A program made the translations under genes and the position numbers. From contig CM041197.1 of assembly GCA_023078555.1 (NCBI GenBank), positions 10,226,552 through 10,290,551 on the forward strand: 64,000 bases of DNA. Direction: 5' to 3'. The notes under the pieces were generated by a model that saw only the letters and a program-made list of their open reading frames with translations, had not been told where the DNA came from and searched no databases. Of the stretch, positions 58,844 to 64,000 are shown piece by piece (the stretch's first letter is position 1; each line of letters starts with the position of its first letter). The stretch comes from Ulva prolifera. Taxonomy: Eukaryota > Chlorophyta > Ulvophyceae > Ulvales > Ulvaceae.

Positions 58844-59287
58844 CACATCTGCATCATGTTGTGTGTCGGCCGTGGGGTCTGTGCGTGCGTGTGTGGGTTC
58901 GGGTTTGTGGGTGTGTGGGTGTGTGCTTGGCGGTCTGCGGATCTGTGTTACAAGGACAAAGGCAGCAAGTCGGGCAGCACCGCGAAAGGAGCAAGCAGAC
59001 GAAGCAAACACCAAGACACCCACGAACATCTCACCCATCACCGGTACCGGCGTAGCAAGCGACACAGATCCGCAGACCGCCAAGCACACACCCACACACC
59101 AGCACACACACGCACAGACCCACACACCCACGGTCTGCGGATCTGTGTCTTTTGGTGCGCCGGTGGTGGGTCTCCTGGGCGTGGTGGGTGTCGCGTGCGT
59201 GCGTGTCTGTGTGTTTGCTTCGTCTGTTTGCTTCTGTCGCGGTGCTGCCCGCCTTGCTGCGTTTGTCCTTGTATCACATCTGCATCA
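58844..59287 (+). mobile_element. Family-A LINE tail, plus, with nested minus copy
   Basis: The outer duplication CACATCTGCATCA lies at 58844-58856 and 59275-59287. Its body matches 58021-58234. At 58949-59130 a reverse copy is nested, flanked by CGGTCTGCGGATCTGTGT (58931-58948, 59131-59148). The outer 3' end reads TTTGTCCTTGTAT. Confidence 0.85.
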
Positions 59288-61642
59288 CACAGGCATGCCT
59301 GCAGATGGAGTCGCCATGGACTCGAGACTGGTGAGGAATGAGAACGAGGGCAGACAGCAACACAGTTCACCAGGCTCGGGTGCATGTCTCCATCAAAGGC
59401 GCGGGAATCAAGTAATGACGAGATGTTAGATTCTTCATACTAAGCAGCTCTAGCGCATGTTTCCGTGCAAAGCTCAAATGTCTGCACACGATCACAAGCG
59501 TGCTGAGCCTGCCGTACTTGGACATGTGCCGTGGCCATGCCGATCAAGGATCTGTCAGCGTTGGGAAAAAAATTCCCCAAACGAAAAACTTCGGCATTGT
59601 GCGTGGTCTGGGGCGCAACGCTGTGGGAGGTCTGGACATGCAGGCTCTGGGCCCACCGGCCGAGGACGACATAGCTGCCCGTGCCAACAGGACAGCTCAA
59701 ACTCTGAACTGCTCCAGCTAGTATCCCATTGGATTTGATGAGGTTTTAGGCATCCCACAGTGAGACGAGATGCTGTGAACCACGCTTCAGCTCTCGCTAG
59801 CGCGCCGCCTCGCATTGAAACGAGCCGCCCGGATGGGCATACAAATTGTCCGGTGTCGTTGCAAGCTGTAGAACATCATCTGTGCGTACGTGGGCCACAT
59901 TGCGGGCCGAATCTGGCATCGCCACAACACCTCTGCAGAGCTCTGCCTTGGTGCACTGCGAACACGCTTCCTACATATTCAGTGCGAACCACTGGAACGC
60001 ACCGCGGATGCACCGTGCACCCACTCAATATGAATTTTCAACAGTACACGCAAATTTGTTGCACTACACAGCTGTGCACAGTCCACGTGCGCACTGCAAT
60101 CAGCGCTTTTTCAGGATGCGCCACACAGTGCGGTCAACTGAGCATCTCTGCAGATGATTCTATCGAGGAGCAGGAGTTACAAGTGCGAGCCTTGTCTACC
60201 GAACGCGTGTGGCTATCAAGCTGGCTATCCTGAGATTCCTCGACGTAATGTTCCGAGCTCGATCCTCTGATAACGTGTTTTAATTTATCGTCGCCCTCGA
60301 ACATAACTTACGTGCCCACGAAACTCCTGGAAATTTCTGAAGGCTCCGTGCGTTAGGCTACGCGTGCGAATGCAACTGTATCACACCACACCCGCTGGAC
60401 TTCACAGTTCCCCAGGTTGCCTCGCACAACAGATTGGGCCACTGCGTGTGCAAGCGATGTCTGTGCAAGGGAATTCGTCAATATCATGTGCTTAAGCATC
60501 GGCGGGACGTCCTGATTGACCCGCGCAGTCAAACACTCCGAATTTGCTGGATCAGCCAGAACTGTGTTCATGCCACACGACTCAGGATTGGGACTTTGGC
60601 TCTATCATTGAGTAGACAGTGAACTGTTTGGCAGCTGATCCTGCCCTGCGAGGCCATACGGATCATGCAGAAATCATGGCAGTCACAAACAGCAGCTGTG
60701 ACCACCTCACCTCGAGGTGCTCAGAGCTGCTGCTCGTGATCCCCATTGCATCTTGCATTCAGTGACTTTCTTCTGTTATGGCATAGCAGAGTTGCAGGTT
60801 TGAGCTCTGGCTGAGTTGTTGGTGCTATGCACCATCTGCTGCAAGTGCACCACCGGCCAGTCCCAGCAGCAATAGCCCTTGCAACCCTTGCTGACCACAA
60901 ACATCGAAACTACCAATACTGCTGACGTCATGTGGGCTCTTGAGGTTCCAGGAGCAGCTATCCTGCCATACTGTGCATTCACAGAGCTATTCACAGGTGT
61001 TGATCATTGACTGACATACCAAGTTGGCTGCAGCATGCCTTGCTCTCTGGTCACATCGAAGAAGCCATAGTTCAAGTGATCAAGATCGCAGTGAGTTGCA
61101 GCCACGCATCTGTTTCACAAAGTCTCACTGCTGCAATGGATTTGGTTTGTTGTTGTGCTGAGAATGGACAGTGTGACTGAACAAAAACTGCTCACATTTC
61201 CCTCAACTCCAACCCTTGCAGCACCACCATACCCCAAGGCCAGGCTACCTGAGCTCACATGGCTGTGTGAGGGGGGTTGATCATAGTGCTGTGGCCCATC
61301 TGCAGCTGGGAGCCTATGCAGCAGAAGAGAGGACAGGTCCGTGAGCCTGTGTACAGGCGGTACTTCACAACCGGCACATCTGCACCTCCCCCCTAGATGT
61401 GCATGTAGTCACTGCTGCAACACCATGCTGCAGCAGCAGTAGCACTTTGTCAAGCTTGCCTTTGTGCTGACGGCCAATCACTAGACCATGCTGGTCTGCC
61501 ACTGTATGTTGGCATGCATCGCATGGCCATCTCTATCTCCAGATGGGCCCCAATCTGTGAGAGCCACAGAATCGTCACAGCTAAGACATACGCATGCATC
61601 TAGGTGCTGTCATGGTAGCACCACGTAGCAACACCATGGGGT
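59288..61642. other. Gap: 2.3 kb, doubtful small frames
   Basis: A plus frame 59524-59721 (KKIPQTKNFGIVRGLGRNAV) and a minus ATG frame 60353-60571 (MNTVLADPANSECLTARVNQ) look protein-like but have no recognised relatives or exon partners. No repeat family seen from 60.6 to 61.6 kb. Confidence 0.3.
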
Positions 61643-62610
61643 AATACACCATGTCTTACAAGGACAAAGCCGGAGGGGCCGGTAGCACCGCCAGGAGCAA
61701 AAGGGAGAGCACGAGAAACGCAATGCGCACGTAGCAGGAGAGCAACAGCCAACGCCAAGGCACAACAAGCACCCAACACGACCCCGCCGCCCGCACGACC
61801 GCGACAGCCCAAGGTGGCAGCGTGGCGGGCGCCGGCCCAGTGCGGAAGCCGCCGGGGGCCCCCAGACCCCCCACCCCAACCCAATCCCCCATCGCCGCCA
61901 TATGCATCCCCCAACGCGTCTTCTGCACCCCCCGCACCCGAACATGACAGGCCCGAGCGGCAGAGCAACACGCACGGGAGCGCCATCATCCGCCGGCCCG
62001 CCCAGAAGAGAGCACGCCCAAGGCGCACCGTGTCCGGGGGCCGGGTCACGCGGCAGAGGCCGCGCGCGCTGTCTGACGGTGCGCCCGAGCCGCGGCCGAG
62101 GCCCAGCGTGCGAGTGATGGGCGAAGAAGCCGCGGGTGGCTCGCCGCTCAGGCCGGATGGCCTGTGAGCGACGAGAGATCATCACATGGGACCGCGAGTC
62201 CCGTCAAGGCTGCCTTGCCCGCGTGGCGGGCCATCAGCGGGGCAGCGGCGTCGCTATCGCGCAACGGCGCGGCAGGGCGTCGTGGAGATGTCGCGCATCG
62301 CGTTCTCCAGGAACAGCCGCCGAGAGACCGCGCCGGCCCCTGTAGCCTCATCGGTAAGCCTGTTCAGGAACGCAAACGCAGCCGGGCCCACGCGACCGTA
62401 TGTTTCATGCGACAGCGGGACCAGGCTGAGCCCCCCGCCCCCCGCGCGGCCGCACTTGTCGCGCTTCCGCCGGTTGGCGGCCTCCGCCGAGGCACCTTCG
62501 CGCAGCACCGCAGCGAACGGTGGGAGCTCGAGCTGCAAGTGGGTGAGTGACACACACGTCGCCGATCACCGGGGAGCCCGGGAAGAACGCAAGAACGCAA
62601 TACACCTTGT
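61643..62610 (-). mobile_element. Family-A LINE fragment, 944 bp, longest ORF remnant
   Basis: AATACACCATGT (61643-61654) and AATACACCTTGT (62599-62610), one mismatch, flank the insert. On the plus strand it starts TTACAAGGACAAAGCCGGAG. It contains the 3' region and, above about 62150, the end of a reverse-transcriptase-type ORF. Confidence 0.82.
62148..62590 (-). pseudogene. Remnant of LINE reverse-transcriptase ORF C-terminus
   Basis: Minus-strand reading includes LPPFAAVLREGASAEAANRR, then LSLVPLSHETYGRVGPAAFA and FLNRLTDEATGAGAVSRRLF, LENAMRDISTTPCRAVARYR, and in another frame MARHAGKAALTGLAVPCDDL with SSLTGHPA stop. The VTHPL....ETYGR.GPAA...L...F..NA.R..S pattern is that of the region after the polymerase domain in many protist non-LTR elements. 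Frame changes near 62255 and 62540 show it is dead. No polymerase core motif is present. Confidence 0.65.
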
Positions 62611-64000
62611 GTGGGTCGCCCGAATGCTACAGACTACACACTGCGTGGCAGTCCCACAGCCGTGTATGCTGAATCGATTCGGTTCGATCGCAACATATTG
62701 CAATAGACAGCCTAATATATATGAGGCCTGCTTATGCATGTTGAGGCATAGGCCCTAGGCCTGGTTCAGAGTGCTTGCAATTGCCCCACGCGCAACTGCT
62801 AGGAGCACTGGGTGTGTGCCTGCATATGCATGCTGGCCGCAGGGTTGCTTGCTCCAACTGAGGGCAGTGTCTGCCTGTGTCCGCGGTGCCCGGGAGTCGT
62901 GGTGCGTTCACTCGCGGTGCGGAGTCGCGGTGCGAAATATCGTTGGAATACAAAATCGGCTGCGGTGCGACGTGGTTGTGCTGTGATCATGTGCAGCTAG
63001 GCCCGTCTCTACGGTCTGCAGCTGGTCCTTGTAGCACGGGCGGTTGGCGCAGCAGCCTGGTCTTGAGCTGCTGCCCGCTACTTCCACGGAGGACACCGCG
63101 AGCAGCTCAAGACCGGGGCCATCACGAGCTAAAGCCGCTCGAGCCGCACGGCGGCTCTGCAGCCAGCATCGGACGTAGAACAGGCGACCGCCCAACACCG
63201 GCACCAAGCTGAGCAATCCCATGGCGCCCGGGCCCGGGCCCAGGACCAGCAGGCTTGAGCGCTGCACCGCCCCGCACCATATGGGCATCGTTTGTTACAA
63301 GATTCGAATCATCACATCATCATCACACAGAAGGCCATGATCATGATCATCACACAGAAGGCCTCCATCCCCCCCCTGGATATCACCATGAACGTCGCCA
63401 CATCAGCACCGACACGAATGTAGTTCTGCTGTGAAGTTATGCCGATTGCCAAGGTAGGACCCCGCCGGGTGAGCCCTAGGCGCAACGCAACACTGCAGTG
63501 CGCCGACACACGCACTGCCGGCGCTCCTTTGTCTGGAGTCCCCGGGCCGCGCACATTCATACGTAATGCGCCTGAGCACTGAACCCCTCTTGTAGCACTG
63601 CCTGAACTCCCGATGCTGTGTCGCACACTATCTGCACATGCTATTTACTGTCCTGGAGCTTTGTTGGCGGGCCGCTGCGGCCCACCACATCTGCAAGCTT
63701 AGCCACCCAAGCCATGGCTCGCAGGTCTACAGGGCACAACAGGGCGGCCGTTGGTGGCGGTGGCGGTAGCTAGTGTTTCTGTGCCTCTGTGCCTGTGCGT
63801 TGTGTAGCCTTGGCGACTTGTCACTGCGGCTTCGTCCTTGCAACACAGGGCCACAGGGCAGCGGCCTGGCTCAAGCCACGCCTGTATGGGCTGTTACTGA
63901 TGATTGGCGCCGTGACTGATGCCAGGGCTTGTCCATGCACAGTGTGAGCCTTGTGCCAGGGTACACGCAGGTTCGCGGATAAGGCACTGTTATGGTTGTG
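62611..64000. other. Gap: no confident gene
   Basis: Family-A-like ends appear at about 63018-63035 (GGTCCTTGTAGCAC) and 63830-63846 (CGGCTTCGTCCTTGCAACAC). A minus ATG frame at 62908-63288 (MPIWCGAVQRSSLLVLGPGP, then a hydrophobic stretch) could be a first exon of a membrane protein, but no partner exon was found. Confidence 0.3.

Overview
This is nuclear DNA from a eukaryote, most likely a unicellular alga. The genes are split by GT-AG introns whose reading phases close exactly across every junction I rebuilt. Donors are mostly GTGCG-, GTGTG- or GTGAG-like and acceptors mostly TGCAG or CTGCAG. Exons are GC-rich and sit in a large repeat-filled background. The splice style and recurring TGTAA near 3' ends fit a green alga (Chlorophyta), but this is inference and I cannot name the species. 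No plastid, mitochondrial or bacterial block, rRNA, or intact tRNA gene was recognised.

Gene layout. 1-5215 (-): succinate-semialdehyde dehydrogenase, six exons, C-terminus outside the window. 5770-7390 (+): DUF1295 / steroid 5-alpha-reductase-like membrane protein, four exons, divergent from the first gene. 8908-9876 (+): last three exons of an unknown gene. 11825-12169 (-): mitochondrial pyruvate carrier 2, intronless. 16392-20044 (-): protein with three hnRNP-Q-type acidic-domain repeats and a Gln-rich tail, four exons. 22835-23520 (-): possible last two exons of an unknown gene. 29357-30506 (+): 3' part of a coiled-coil gene. 33702-36270 (-): leucine-rich-repeat protein, three exons. 36812-37627 (-): unknown gene, at least three exons. 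49956-55213 (+): BTB-BACK protein, six exons, with a 30-nt micro-exon and a minisatellite starting at a splice donor. The identified genes are unrelated housekeeping or adaptor functions. Two (SSADH and MPC2) are mitochondrial metabolism, but nothing suggests a cluster.

The most interesting content is in the repeats. Short sequences ending in TTGTCCTTGTAA on one strand (TTACAAGGACAA on the other) recur about twenty times. They are not transposon terminal inverted repeats. At least ten copies are bounded by their own 8-20 bp target-site duplications (several imperfect), and range from 18 bp to 1.17 kb, all sharing the 3' end. The longer ones carry the tail of a reverse-transcriptase-type ORF. 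This is a heavily 5'-truncated non-LTR retrotransposon family without a poly(A) tail, ending in a TGTAA motif. It inserts repeatedly into its own copies in opposite orientation (24.0-25.2, 26.7-27.5 and 58.8-59.3 kb). A second family (38.7-41.0 kb) ends in CACTCTTTTGTAA and also has target-site duplications. A third family, a tRNA-headed SINE, two GC-rich minisatellites and three long C/G homopolymers complete the repeat picture.

Exon boundaries were derived by eye from family similarity, phase and splice consensus. Starts of the genes near 8.9, 23 and 29 kb and the 3' end of the gene near 36.8 kb are unresolved.
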